Program-made: the position numbers and the translations under genes
Notes under the pieces: model-generated
What the model saw: only the letters and a program-made list of their open reading frames with translations
Database searches by the model: none
What the model was told of the DNA's origin: nothing
Source of the DNA: Pseudomonas sp. WS 5079
Lineage (GTDB): Bacteria > Pseudomonadota > Gammaproteobacteria > Pseudomonadales > Pseudomonadaceae
Length of the DNA stretch: 64,000 nucleotides
Direction: 5' to 3'
Assembly: GCF_012985465.1 (NCBI RefSeq)
Contig: NZ_JAAQWN010000001.1
Coordinates: 972,623-1,036,622 of the forward strand
In this document: piece after piece, positions 54,738-63,540 of the stretch
Layout: every line of letters begins with the position of its first letter
Position numbering within the stretch: position 1 is the stretch's first letter

Positions 54738-56467
54738 GCACGCCGTTCAAGCAATTCACCTCCCCCGCTGGGCAAGCACCAAAGGACTACAACAAGCTGG
54801 GCCTGGAAAACCAGTTGCCGCAATTTGAAACCGACTGGAACAACGACGTCACCGGCTGGACCGAAGCGGCGATCATCGGCAACCCGTGGTCGGGCCTCAA
54901 TGACGCGCCGCGCTCGGGCTATTACAACCCGCTGGTCGAGGGCTATGGCGACGTCACCCCGCCGGCAATCACCTGGCAACCCTTCCCTAACCGGCTGTGG
55001 ACGTTTTTCTACAACAACGGCACGGCCGTGATTCCGCAACTGGGCGGCAAGGCCATGACCCTGCAACAGGTCATGGAACTGACCGACAACGGCCAGATCA
55101 CCCTCAACAACACCCTCTACACCCTGTACGACCCGGACAAGAAAGGCACCCTGCTACAACTGCCGGTGACCCGTTGCCCGAGTATCGACTGGAACGGCAA
55201 GTACAAGGATTTCTCGCCCTCCGGCCCACGGGGTTGGCTGGACGAATACTGCGAGTGGTCAATTGTGCGCGATACCAACGGCAAGATGCGCAAGATCACC
55301 TTCACCAGCGAAAACCCGGCGTACTTCCTGGCCATGTGGCGCATCGATCCGAATGCAGTGCTGGGGCTGTATCGCGACTACATCGACCCGAACGTGCAAC
55401 TGCAAGACCTGTACCTGCGCTACACCGCCAACTGCCCGACCGGCAATGCCGGTGACCCGGTGATCGACCCGACCACGGGCCTGCCGGCCTACGACACCGT
55501 CAACAAATGGAACGCCGGCACCGCCTGTACCCCCGGCCAGTTCGGCGGCGCAATGCACCTGACCTCCGGCCCCAACACCCTCAGCGCCGAGGTGTACCTG
55601 GCGGCAGCGGCCACGATCATGCGGCCCCTGAAAAGCAGCCAGAACCCCCAGTCACTGATCTGCTGCGCGCAGTATGGGCAGAACTATCGCAACTCCGACC
55701 CGCATATCGGCTTTGCGGCCAATGAGGCGGCCATCAGCAGCCGTATTTCCCTGACCAACCCCATCGCCCTGTACCTGCAACAGCCCACCAACTTCAGTGC
55801 CTGGAAAGGCCCGCAGGGGCAGGATGTGAGCCAGTACTGGCGCATCACCCGCGGTACCGCCAAATCGGCGATCAACGGCTCCGACCAGATCCTCCAGGCG
55901 GTGTTCGAGGTCCCGCAAAGCGCGGGGTTCTCGATCAATGACATCACCATCAACGGCCAGGCCGTGGACTATGTGTGGGTGATTGCCCAGCAACTGCTGG
56001 TGGGCCTGAGTGTGACCGCCACCCCAAGCACCACGGCGCCGCCGTCCCCTTGCGTGCAGGACCGGGTCAATGGCCTGCAACCCTGGCCGGTGCAGCTGTT
56101 GCCGCTGGACCTGTTCTACGGCCAGTCGCCCACCGACCTGCCGGCCTGGCTGGCCCCAGGCAGCAGCGGGCAGTTCGCGCTGGTGGTGCAAGGCGCCGAC
56201 CTCAAGACCACCGCCGCCACTGCACGGATCCAGTTCAGCAACCCCGGGGTGACCGCGCAGGTCACGAAGTTTTTGCCCGATGCCTCTGCCATTCCCGGCC
56301 AGACCAATGCGGGCGGTACCCAGGGTTACATCATGACCATCAGCGTCGCGAAGGATGCGGCGCCGGGGCTGGTGACGGTCCGCGCGCTCAACCCGGGCGA
56401 AGCGGATAACGTCAGCGCGGCGGACCACCCATGGGAATCCGGGCTGGCGCTGGTGCCATCCCTTTAA
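54734..56467 (+). CDS. protein of unknown family in tyrosinase operon
   Basis: A 577-residue protein with no signal peptide or membrane segment. Distinct patches are WLDEYCEWSIVRDTNGKMRK, TSENPAYFLAMWRIDPNAVL, HLTSGPNTLSAEVYLAAAAT, LICCAQYGQNYRNSDPHIGF, and a possible Ig-like C-terminal domain (about 490-570). Several Cys and His occur in these patches, so metal or heme binding is possible, but no known family was recognised. It is translationally coupled to the tyrosinase (ATGA overlap), which makes a shared complex or pathway likely. Confidence 0.85.
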   Translation: MSTPFKQFTSPAGQAPKDYNKLGLENQLPQFETDWNNDVTGWTEAAIIGNPWSGLNDAPRSGYYNPLVEGYGDVTPPAITWQPFPNRLWTFFYNNGTAVIPQLGGKAMTLQQVMELTDNGQITLNNTLYTLYDPDKKGTLLQLPVTRCPSIDWNGKYKDFSPSGPRGWLDEYCEWSIVRDTNGKMRKITFTSENPAYFLAMWRIDPNAVLGLYRDYIDPNVQLQDLYLRYTANCPTGNAGDPVIDPTTGLPAYDTVNKWNAGTACTPGQFGGAMHLTSGPNTLSAEVYLAAAATIMRPLKSSQNPQSLICCAQYGQNYRNSDPHIGFAANEAAISSRISLTNPIALYLQQPTNFSAWKGPQGQDVSQYWRITRGTAKSAINGSDQILQAVFEVPQSAGFSINDITINGQAVDYVWVIAQQLLVGLSVTATPSTTAPPSPCVQDRVNGLQPWPVQLLPLDLFYGQSPTDLPAWLAPGSSGQFALVVQGADLKTTAATARIQFSNPGVTAQVTKFLPDASAIPGQTNAGGTQGYIMTISVAKDAAPGLVTVRALNPGEADNVSAADHPWESGLALVPSL

Positions 56468-56481
56468 GGGCACCCCCCCTC

Positions 56482-56580
56482 TGGGAGCTGGCTTGCCAGC
56501 GAAAATCCTCAACGATAACGCGGGGTATCTGATGCCCAGCGGTGCTCTCAGGTTTTTCGCCGGCAAGCCGGCTCCTACAG
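56482..56580. repeat. REPIN within the tyrosinase cluster
   Basis: Left arm CTGGGAGCTGGCTTGCCAGC and right arm GCCGGCAAGCCGGCTCCTAC form an inverted pair about 99 bp long. It lies in the 149-bp gap between the unknown protein gene and the cytochrome gene and may separate or adjust their expression. Confidence 0.85.
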
Positions 56581-56616
56581 AACGGCTAGAAGCTTCACCT
56601 TCATGCAAGGAGCGCG

Positions 56617-58218
56617 ATGATGTACAGATTTCGCTTACGTGGTCTGCTGCTGGTCAGCACGCTGCTGTCGCTGTTTCTCCTGCCCACGGCCCAGGCATCG
56701 GATGCCGATACCTGCGTCCAGCAGCAGTTGGTGTTCGACCCCAACAGCGGCGGTTTTCTACCCGTCAACAATTTCAACACCACTGGCCAGAGCTTCATGA
56801 ACTGTTTTGGCTGGCAGCTGTTTATTGCCCTGAACTGGCCCGTGGATCCCGGATGGCCAGCCAATGCAGCCCTCGCGGGCGAGCCGAACCGCAAGATCAG
56901 CATGGCGCAATTTGGCGTGCCCCAGGTCGCCGGGCAACCCATGACCACCGCGCCGGTGTGGGCAAGCTTTAAAGACGCTAACGATATATTCCTGCCCGGC
57001 GCCCGACCGCCCACAGGCTGGGGCGTGCAGACATTGGTGCCGTCCAATTGCAGCAGCCAGGACAGCCTGCAGGCGCTGTCGGTAGGCGCGCGCAAATTCA
57101 TGAACGCCACCTCGGAAAGCGCGACCAACGCCAAGCATCGCTTCCACTTGTCCAGCGGCACCCTGGCGTCGATTCCCGACCCGATCATGGAGGCCGCCGG
57201 TGGCTGGCTGACGGACCAGACCGGCAACCTGGTGTATTTCGAACGCAAGGTGGGCAAGGCCGAGTTTGACTACATCGTCGACAACGGGTTGTACGATGCG
57301 GCCAATCAACTGGCCGTGGCACAGAACAGCGATGGCAAGCACCCTGCCGGCCTGTCGCTGCCGGCCGGCGAGCTGATGCGTTCGATGCCGGCCAAGCCGC
57401 TGCCCCAGGAACAATTGGGCGCCCTGGAACTCAAGGCCGCCTGGCGCATCCTCACCGGCAAGCCCCAGCTCTACGGGCGCTACCTGACCACCGTGGCCTG
57501 GCTCAAGAACCCCGCCACCCTGCAATGCACCCAACAGGTGGTAGGCCTGGTGGGCCTGCATATCATCAACAAGACCCAGAGTTCACCGAACTTCATCTGG
57601 ACCACCTTCGAGCAAGTGGACAACGTACAGGAACCGGGGCAAAACCCGGCGCAACAGACACCGCCCGACGGCTATACCTTCTACAACCCCGATTGCAGCG
57701 GTGGCCCTGACGTGTGCACGCCGAACGTAGCCCGCATCCAGTGCAAGCAGCACCACCCCGATCGCGAATGCACCGAGCCCTATCCCCGCAACCAACCGGT
57801 GCAGACCACCCGCGAACACCCCTTGCCTTCGGACATGCAAGCGCTCAACGGCGCGGTGCAGGCCAGCTTCGCCCAGCAGACCAGCGGCCAGTCGGTGTTC
57901 CAGTACTACAAGCTGGTCAATGTGCTGTGGATCACCGCCCCGACACCGCCGGACCCCGAGCCGGGCGCCGGCGCAAAGGTGCCCCTGTCCTATGGACCCT
58001 TTATCAGCGATAGCAACGTACCGGTGGCCAATACCACCATGGAGACCTACGTCCAGGGCCTGAACTGCAATGATTGCCATCAAAAGGCAACGATTGCCGG
58101 CGACCCGAGCCTGGCCTCGGACTTTTCGTTCCTGTTCAACAACGCCGATTCGGCCAAGCAAAAAAGCCTGATCAAGCGCGTGCATGCCTTCGAAACCCTC
58201 AAGGACGGTCAACCATGA
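56617..58218 (+). CDS. exported monoheme cytochrome c-like protein
   Basis: A 533-residue exported protein (signal peptide SLFLLPTAQA-S). The only heme motif is CNDCH at residues 484-488, near the C-terminus, followed by about 45 residues with no Met. The main body (SFMNCFGWQLFIALNWPVDP, FYNPDCSGGPDVCTPNVARI, RIQCKQHHPD) is Cys-rich. AAGGAG at 56607 sits best before the second of two adjacent ATGs (56620). It belongs to the tyrosinase group and may carry electrons in the periplasm. Not recognised as a well-known family. Confidence 0.82.
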   Translation: MMYRFRLRGLLLVSTLLSLFLLPTAQASDADTCVQQQLVFDPNSGGFLPVNNFNTTGQSFMNCFGWQLFIALNWPVDPGWPANAALAGEPNRKISMAQFGVPQVAGQPMTTAPVWASFKDANDIFLPGARPPTGWGVQTLVPSNCSSQDSLQALSVGARKFMNATSESATNAKHRFHLSSGTLASIPDPIMEAAGGWLTDQTGNLVYFERKVGKAEFDYIVDNGLYDAANQLAVAQNSDGKHPAGLSLPAGELMRSMPAKPLPQEQLGALELKAAWRILTGKPQLYGRYLTTVAWLKNPATLQCTQQVVGLVGLHIINKTQSSPNFIWTTFEQVDNVQEPGQNPAQQTPPDGYTFYNPDCSGGPDVCTPNVARIQCKQHHPDRECTEPYPRNQPVQTTREHPLPSDMQALNGAVQASFAQQTSGQSVFQYYKLVNVLWITAPTPPDPEPGAGAKVPLSYGPFISDSNVPVANTTMETYVQGLNCNDCHQKATIAGDPSLASDFSFLFNNADSAKQKSLIKRVHAFETLKDGQP

Positions 58219-59036
58219 AACGCTCCCTCGCCACTCTCCTGCTCGCATTATCGATGGCCCTGGCCCCCCTGGCCCTGGCCCATTCGCCCCATGAACTGCA
58301 TGCAGTCAGCAACGGCGCCGATGCCGATGCACCGGGCAACCACGGCATGTTCATGGTTGGCTCGCAGACCCTGTTTTTGGTGCACATGCCGATGTTCACC
58401 ACAGAAAAGCACATGTACCAGATCGTCCTGCAGGCCAGCCTGCCCGCCGACGTGATGACCAAGTACCAGGCGCTGCGCGCGGCCAACCCGAGCAAGCCGT
58501 ATAACCTGATCAATGTCGATAACGACACCTTCACCCTGCCCCAGCTCAAGGCCGGTGAGGTGACCACGTTCAAGGCAACGATCTTTGACGGCTACTCCAA
58601 TGATGGCGGCGGCACACCGGGGCCGGTGTTGTTTGACAACGTGCCGGTGACGGTCGAAGCGGTGGTGATCTACCGGCCGTTCAACCTGGGCATCGACCGC
58701 CCCAAACAGCTGGTCTACACCTTGTTTGGCCGGGGCAATGAGGCGCACTTGACGCACTACATCGCCCAGGATCCGGACTTCCAGGAAATCATTACCCTGC
58801 CTGGGCCACCAGCACCGTTTTCGGCGGCGCAGTTGGTGTCTACGGTGGATTTGAATTTCACCACCGTGCAATCGTTGCCGATCGTATGCCAGTCGCCGCT
58901 CAAGCCCGGGGTTTACCCAACGTTGCTGGAGGGGCGTGCGGATGCGCCGGTGGCCCTGGATCTGGGACCGGCAGCGCAGCGCGTGTGGTATTCGACGGGC
59001 AATCTGTTGAACAAGACAGACCCTTGTCAGCGTTAG
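58215..59036 (+). CDS. exported His/Met-rich protein, possible copper binder
   Basis: A 273-residue exported protein (signal peptide ALAPLALA-H). The mature N-terminus is rich in His and Met: HSPHELHAV, NHGMFMVG, LVHMPMFTTEKHMYQ, so copper binding is plausible, as for the caddie protein MelC1 of Streptomyces tyrosinase, though no homology to MelC1 was seen. Start ATG at 58215 overlaps the cytochrome stop (ATGA). Two C-terminal Cys (VCQSPL, DPCQR). Last gene of the tyrosinase run before the two-component system. Confidence 0.82.
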   Translation: MKRSLATLLLALSMALAPLALAHSPHELHAVSNGADADAPGNHGMFMVGSQTLFLVHMPMFTTEKHMYQIVLQASLPADVMTKYQALRAANPSKPYNLINVDNDTFTLPQLKAGEVTTFKATIFDGYSNDGGGTPGPVLFDNVPVTVEAVVIYRPFNLGIDRPKQLVYTLFGRGNEAHLTHYIAQDPDFQEIITLPGPPAPFSAAQLVSTVDLNFTTVQSLPIVCQSPLKPGVYPTLLEGRADAPVALDLGPAAQRVWYSTGNLLNKTDPCQR

Positions 59037-59163
59037 GCGGCGCCATTGACCTGCATACGGCCGTTTTCTCCAAATGCAGCAATAATCCGCAATCGATAGG
59101 AATGTGGCGGGAGATTTGCCAGAATGCGCGACTTAGAAACATTCGCATTCGCAGGAAATTCCC

Positions 59164-59883
59164 ATGCACGCCCACCCTTCGCTCCCCGCTGCGCGTCGCA
59201 TCCTCGCCGTCGAGGATGACCCGGTGCTCGCCGCCCACCTGGACAGCCACCTGGGCCAACGTGGCTTCGATGTTACGTTGCGCCAGGACGGTGGCGAGAT
59301 CGTCGAGTTGGTGCGCGCCCAACCTTTCGACCTGATCCTGATGGATATCATGCTGCCGGGCAGCAGCGGCCTGGAGGTGCTCGCGCAACTGCGCCGGCAT
59401 CAACGGGTGCCGGTGATCCTGATGTCGGCCCTCGGTGCCGAGCAGGACCGCATCACCGGGTTCAGCCAGGGCGCCGACGATTACCTGCCCAAGCCGTTCA
59501 GCATGCTGGAGATGGATGTGCGCATCGACGCGATCCTGCGCCGGGTGGCCTATGAACATGAGGTGCCCGGCACGGCGCGCAATGAGGACCCGCAACTGAC
59601 ATTCGACGAACAACGCACCGATGTCAGCCTGAACGAGCAGTGGGCCGACCTGACCACCACCGAGTATCGGGTGCTGGAAACCCTGGTGGCCCATGTCGAT
59701 GAGGTGCTGACCAAGGCGTTTCTGTACCAGCAGGTCATGCACCGTGCCTATTCCAGGCATGATCGCAGCCTGGACATGCATGTCAGCCGCATCCGGCGCA
59801 AGTTGCAGGCCATCGGCTACACCGCCGGGCGCGTGGAGACGGTCAGGAGCACCGGCTACATCCTGACCCGGCTGCAAGCATGA
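59164..59883 (+). CDS. OmpR/PhoB-type response regulator
   Basis: A 239-residue regulator with receiver domain (AVEDDPVLAAHL, phospho-Asp61 in LILMDIMLPG, Lys110 in DDYLPKPFS) and winged-helix effector (TTTEYRVLETLVAH, HVSRIRRKLQ, TVRSTGYILTRL). Its stop overlaps the ATG of the histidine kinase downstream (ATGA). It lies 127 bp after the tyrosinase cluster in the same direction and may control it or the iron genes behind; both are inference. Confidence 0.94.
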   Translation: MHAHPSLPAARRILAVEDDPVLAAHLDSHLGQRGFDVTLRQDGGEIVELVRAQPFDLILMDIMLPGSSGLEVLAQLRRHQRVPVILMSALGAEQDRITGFSQGADDYLPKPFSMLEMDVRIDAILRRVAYEHEVPGTARNEDPQLTFDEQRTDVSLNEQWADLTTTEYRVLETLVAHVDEVLTKAFLYQQVMHRAYSRHDRSLDMHVSRIRRKLQAIGYTAGRVETVRSTGYILTRLQA

Positions 59884-61220
59884 GGCTGCCCAACCGCCAT
59901 TCGCTGTTGTGGAAACTGATCGGCTTGCTGGCGGTACTGTGCCTGTTGGTGGTCAGCCTGCAAGTGGATGTGAGCCAGCGTATCTATGAAGCCACCGCGC
60001 GCCTGCCCGCCCCCACCCGCTACATCCTCGGCGAATACGCGCGCCAGGCCGAAATGGCCTGGCGCGAGCGCGGTGCGGCAGGGGTCGATGAGTTCCTCAA
60101 AAGCCTGCGTGCCCAGGAGCAGGTGTGGGCGGTGGTGGTGGACGACCACCATTCGCTGTCCTCCCAGGCCTTGACCACGGTCGAACGGCGCAAGCTGGAC
60201 TTTGTGCGCCAGATCGACTGGCCCGTGGGCCGCCCTGGTGGCCGGCCAACGTTTTACATGCCGTTCAGCGACGGCGCAGCCCGCCTGGTCATGGAGTTGC
60301 CGCTGCACCTGGACCCGCGCCAGGGCCGTGGCCTGTGGGACATTTTGCTGCGCCAGGTGCTGCCGACAGGCCTGGCGTTGTTGTTTGGCGTGCTGTTGTA
60401 CCGGGTGCTGATTTCACCGCTGGTGATCCTGCGGCGCCAGGCCAATGCCCTGAGCGCCGGTGACCTGGCCTCGCGGGTCGGGCCGCAGGTGACGCGCCGC
60501 CGCGATGAATTGGGTGAGTTGGCCCGGGCCTTCGATCATATGGCCGAGCGCCTGGAAAGCACGGTGGTGCTGCAACGGCGCTTGCTGCGGGACTTGTCCC
60601 ACGAACTGCGCACGCCCTTGAGCCGGCTGCGGGTGGCCGGTGAGCGCGAGCCTGATCCAGGCGCCCTGCGCCAGCGCCTGGAGCGCGAAGTGCAAGGTAT
60701 GGAACGCTTGATCGGCAGCACCCTGGAACTGGTCTGGCTGGATACCGAACGCCCATCCATGCCCGTGGAAGCGGTCGAGATGGAGCCTTTGTGGGACCTG
60801 CTGCGCGAAGACGCCTGCTTTGAAAGCGGCTGGCCCAGCGAACGCCTGCCCTGCGAACTGCCCGCAGGCGTCTGGGTGCTGGGCAACCTCAATGGCCTGG
60901 CCCAGGCCCTGGAAAATATCCTGCGCAATGCCATCCGCCACTCCCCCGAACACGGTGTGGTGCGCTTGACCGGTGTGCTTGAGGGCGATTTCTGGCACCT
61001 GTGCATCCAGGACCAGGGCCCGGGGATCGAGCCCGACAAGCTGGAACAGATCTTCCTGCCCTTCACCCGCCTCAATGCCGCCCGCCCGGGTGGTGACGGT
61101 TATGGCCTGGGCCTGTCGATTGCCCGCAGCATCGTGCAGTTGCAAGGCGGCCAGCTATGGGCACAGAACACCACGCCCGGGCTGTGCCTGCATCTGCGAC
61201 TCAAAGTGTATAAGTTGTAA
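59880..61220 (+). CDS. sensor histidine kinase
   Basis: A 446-residue membrane kinase: first TM about 13-30, a short periplasmic loop, second TM about 160-180, HAMP domain (PLVILRRQANALSAGDLASR), HisKA with RDLSHELRTPLSRLR (His241) and HATPase with NILRNAIRHSPEHG and DGYGLGLSIARSIVQLQGG. It pairs with the regulator that overlaps its start. A possible Fur box follows its stop, upstream of the iron-uptake accessory genes. Confidence 0.94.
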   Translation: MRLPNRHSLLWKLIGLLAVLCLLVVSLQVDVSQRIYEATARLPAPTRYILGEYARQAEMAWRERGAAGVDEFLKSLRAQEQVWAVVVDDHHSLSSQALTTVERRKLDFVRQIDWPVGRPGGRPTFYMPFSDGAARLVMELPLHLDPRQGRGLWDILLRQVLPTGLALLFGVLLYRVLISPLVILRRQANALSAGDLASRVGPQVTRRRDELGELARAFDHMAERLESTVVLQRRLLRDLSHELRTPLSRLRVAGEREPDPGALRQRLEREVQGMERLIGSTLELVWLDTERPSMPVEAVEMEPLWDLLREDACFESGWPSERLPCELPAGVWVLGNLNGLAQALENILRNAIRHSPEHGVVRLTGVLEGDFWHLCIQDQGPGIEPDKLEQIFLPFTRLNAARPGGDGYGLGLSIARSIVQLQGGQLWAQNTTPGLCLHLRLKVYKL

Positions 61221-61228
61221 ATTGCGTT

Positions 61229-61255
61229 TACTCTCATATGAGAATCACTAGCATT
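61229..61255. promoter_or_regulatory. possible Fur box
   Basis: The stretch TACTCTCATATGAGAATCAC lies here and contains the palindrome TCTCATATGAGA; the AGAATCA part resembles Fur sites. It is upstream of the DUF3649-PepSY-DUF3325 genes, which in Pseudomonas usually respond to iron. Moderate match only. Confidence 0.45.
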
Positions 61256-61283
61256 CGAGCCAACCCTATGCATGGTCGCCCTC

Positions 61284-61376
61284 TGTAGGAGCCGGCTTGC
61301 CGGCGATGGCGGCGATGGCGGCTGATAAGTCAGCACAAGGCTTAAAGGCCTCATCGCCGGCAAGCCGGCTCCTACA
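61284..61376. repeat. REPIN upstream of iron-uptake accessory genes
   Basis: Inverted arms TGTAGGAGCCGGCTTGCCGG and CCGGCAAGCCGGCTCCTACA lie about 93 bp end to end, between the histidine kinase gene and the DUF3649 gene. Confidence 0.9.
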
Positions 61377-61415
61377 GGGGGATATTCGTTGCTGACCTGA
61401 TTCTGATGAGTCCCC

Positions 61416-61703
61416 ATGAAAAGCAAATCCCCTGCCTGGCCGACACTCTCGCGGATGGTCGCCGCGCTGATCGGCGGCTACCTGTTTACCTATGCGTTTA
61501 CCGCCGCCCTGGCGCGCCTGTTGCCCATGGACAAGGTGGATGCCCTGGTGGTCGCCAGCCTGCCCTCGTTCCTGATCTACACCCTGGCGATCCTCTGGGC
61601 CTTCGCCTGCCGCAACGCCTGGCGCGCGTGGGCCGGCATGGCCCTGGCACTGCCCTTGGCCGCCATCGGCTTCTGGCCCCAATGGCGTGAGGTACTGGGA
61701 TGA
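61416..61703 (+). CDS. DUF3649 family small membrane protein
   Basis: A 95-residue protein with two to three membrane segments (VAALIGGYLFTYAFTAALAR, FLIYTLAILWAFACR, AGMALALPLAAIGFW). DUF3649 proteins are common near TonB-dependent siderophore receptors together with PepSY and DUF3325 proteins, exactly as found here. The stop overlaps the PepSY start by 4 bp. Function is unproven; iron uptake is inferred from context. Confidence 0.87.
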   Translation: MKSKSPAWPTLSRMVAALIGGYLFTYAFTAALARLLPMDKVDALVVASLPSFLIYTLAILWAFACRNAWRAWAGMALALPLAAIGFWPQWREVLG

Positions 61704-63238
61704 AACACAGGACCCTGACCCAGGCCATGGCCTGGCTGCATACCTGGAGCGGGCTGGTGTTCGGCTGGCTGCTGTTTGCGATCTTCCTCACCGGCACCCT
61801 GGCGGTGTTCGACAAGGAAATCGACGGCTGGATGCGCCCGGAAATCCCCACCTCCACCCTGTCGCAAAGCGCTGCTGCGCAACAGGCCCTCGGCTATCTG
61901 GCGCGCCAGCATCCAGAGGCGCGCACCTGGAACATCGGCCTGCCCGGCGAACGCTCCGACACCCTGACCGTATCGGCCGGCGAACAACGGCGTGGCGGCG
62001 GCACCGCGCTCGACCCGCACACCGGCGAGCCGCTGGCCGTGCGCGAAACCGCTGGGGGCGGGTTCTTCTTCCGCTTCCACTTCACCCTCAACCTGCCGCG
62101 CGAACTGGGGATCTGGACGGTCGGCCTGGCTGCAATCGCGATGCTGGTGGCATTGCTCAGCGGAATCGTGATCCACAAGAAATTCTTCAAGGAATTCTTC
62201 ACCTTCCGCCCGGCCAAGGGCCAGCGTTCATGGCTGGATGCGCACAACGCCACTGCAGTGCTGGTGTTGCCCTTTCACTTGATGATTACCTACACCGGGC
62301 TGGTGATTTTCTACCTGATCTACATGCCGGCGGCGGTGGACGCGCTGTTTGACGGCGACCGCGACAACCTCTTCCGCGCCTTGCGTGGCGCGCCCGCCGA
62401 GCACCAGGTACGCGGCGAACGCCCCAAGCACAGCGAGGCCGCCGAACTGACAGCGCTTGGCCCGGTGCTGGCCGAGGCCGAGCGCGCCATGGGGCCGGTG
62501 TCCAGCTTGTCGATCCACAATCCCGGACGCAGCGACGCACGGATCGAGGCGCGCCCGGTGCTGGGCAACCGCATCGAGTTGACCAAGGGCCAGAGCATGC
62601 TGTTTGACGGGGTCAGCGGTGAAGTCCTGCGCCAGCCGGCGGTCAGTCGGCCCAGCCTGCTGACCCAAAAGGTCATGGCCGGCCTGCACTTTGCGCAGTT
62701 TGGCGGCTATTCCATGCGCTGGTTGTACTTTGTCTGCGGCCTGGCCAGTTGCGCGATGCTGGCGACCGGCGTGGTGCTGTTTACCGTCAAGCGCCGCCGG
62801 CGCCACGATGGCGAAGGCGCGGTCGGCGCCCTGCTCTACCACATCGCCGAGCGGCTGAATGTGGCGGTGGTGGCCGGGCTGATAGTGGCGTGCGTGGCCT
62901 TGCTGTGGGCCAACCGCTTACTGCCGGTGGAACTGGCCCAACGCGGTGGCTGGGAGGTGCGGGTATTTTTCCTGGTGTGGCTGCTGAGTCTGGGCCACGC
63001 GATTGTCCGCCCCTGGCGCAGTGCCTGGCGCGAGCAACTGGGCTTGGCCGCCGCCCTGTGTATCACTCTGCCGGCCCTGAATCTGCTGGGGCAAAGCCTG
63101 GGTGATTACGTCTACCTGGAATTGACCACCGTGGGCCTCGGCCTGCTGCTGGCCTGGCCGTGCTGGAAGCTGTACCAGGCGCCCAAGGAACGCAGCGCAC
63201 GGCGCGTGGCCAAGCATGCCGTGGCGCAGGTCAATTGA
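61700..63238 (+). CDS. PepSY-associated TM domain protein (iron uptake)
   Basis: A 512-residue inner-membrane protein with four main hydrophobic regions (LHTWSGLVFGWLLFAIFLTG, then near 135-155, 190-215, 340-375 and more near the C-terminus). The His in LHTWSG and the HKKFFKEFFTFRP stretch are typical of PepSY_TM/PiuB-like proteins, some of which reduce ferric siderophores with heme help. It starts inside the DUF3649 stop codon. The DUF3325 gene follows at once. Confidence 0.9.
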   Translation: MKHRTLTQAMAWLHTWSGLVFGWLLFAIFLTGTLAVFDKEIDGWMRPEIPTSTLSQSAAAQQALGYLARQHPEARTWNIGLPGERSDTLTVSAGEQRRGGGTALDPHTGEPLAVRETAGGGFFFRFHFTLNLPRELGIWTVGLAAIAMLVALLSGIVIHKKFFKEFFTFRPAKGQRSWLDAHNATAVLVLPFHLMITYTGLVIFYLIYMPAAVDALFDGDRDNLFRALRGAPAEHQVRGERPKHSEAAELTALGPVLAEAERAMGPVSSLSIHNPGRSDARIEARPVLGNRIELTKGQSMLFDGVSGEVLRQPAVSRPSLLTQKVMAGLHFAQFGGYSMRWLYFVCGLASCAMLATGVVLFTVKRRRRHDGEGAVGALLYHIAERLNVAVVAGLIVACVALLWANRLLPVELAQRGGWEVRVFFLVWLLSLGHAIVRPWRSAWREQLGLAAALCITLPALNLLGQSLGDYVYLELTTVGLGLLLAWPCWKLYQAPKERSARRVAKHAVAQVN

Positions 63239-63239
63239 G

Positions 63240-63509
63240 ATGGTGTTGATAGTCGCGTTATTACTGGCCTGCGCGGGGATGGTGGGGTTGTGCCTTGGGT
63301 TGGAGCGCCATTACCAGCAACTCATGCGGCGCCTGCCCTCGCCGATGCTGCGACGTGGCCTGCGAGTGCTGGGCTGGGGGATGCTGGCGGCGAGTCTTGC
63401 CGTCAGCGTACTGGGTTGGGGCTGGGCGATGGGGCCGGTGGCGTGGTTCGGCTTGATGTCGCTGGCGGGGCTCGGCGTGGTGTTTCTGTTGCCCTATAGC
63501 ACCCGTTGA
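63240..63509 (+). CDS. DUF3325 family small membrane protein
   Basis: An 89-residue protein with three hydrophobic segments (VLIVALLLACAGMVGLCLGL, GWGMLAASLAVSVLGWGW, GLMSLAGLGVVFLLP). It starts two bases after the PepSY stop. DUF3325 proteins accompany DUF3649 and PepSY proteins in iron-uptake clusters. The ATG at 63240 is preferred over an earlier one that would overlap the PepSY gene. Confidence 0.85.
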   Translation: MVLIVALLLACAGMVGLCLGLERHYQQLMRRLPSPMLRRGLRVLGWGMLAASLAVSVLGWGWAMGPVAWFGLMSLAGLGVVFLLPYSTR

Positions 63510-63540
63510 TTACCCAAAAAAACTTGTGGGGGCTGGGTTT

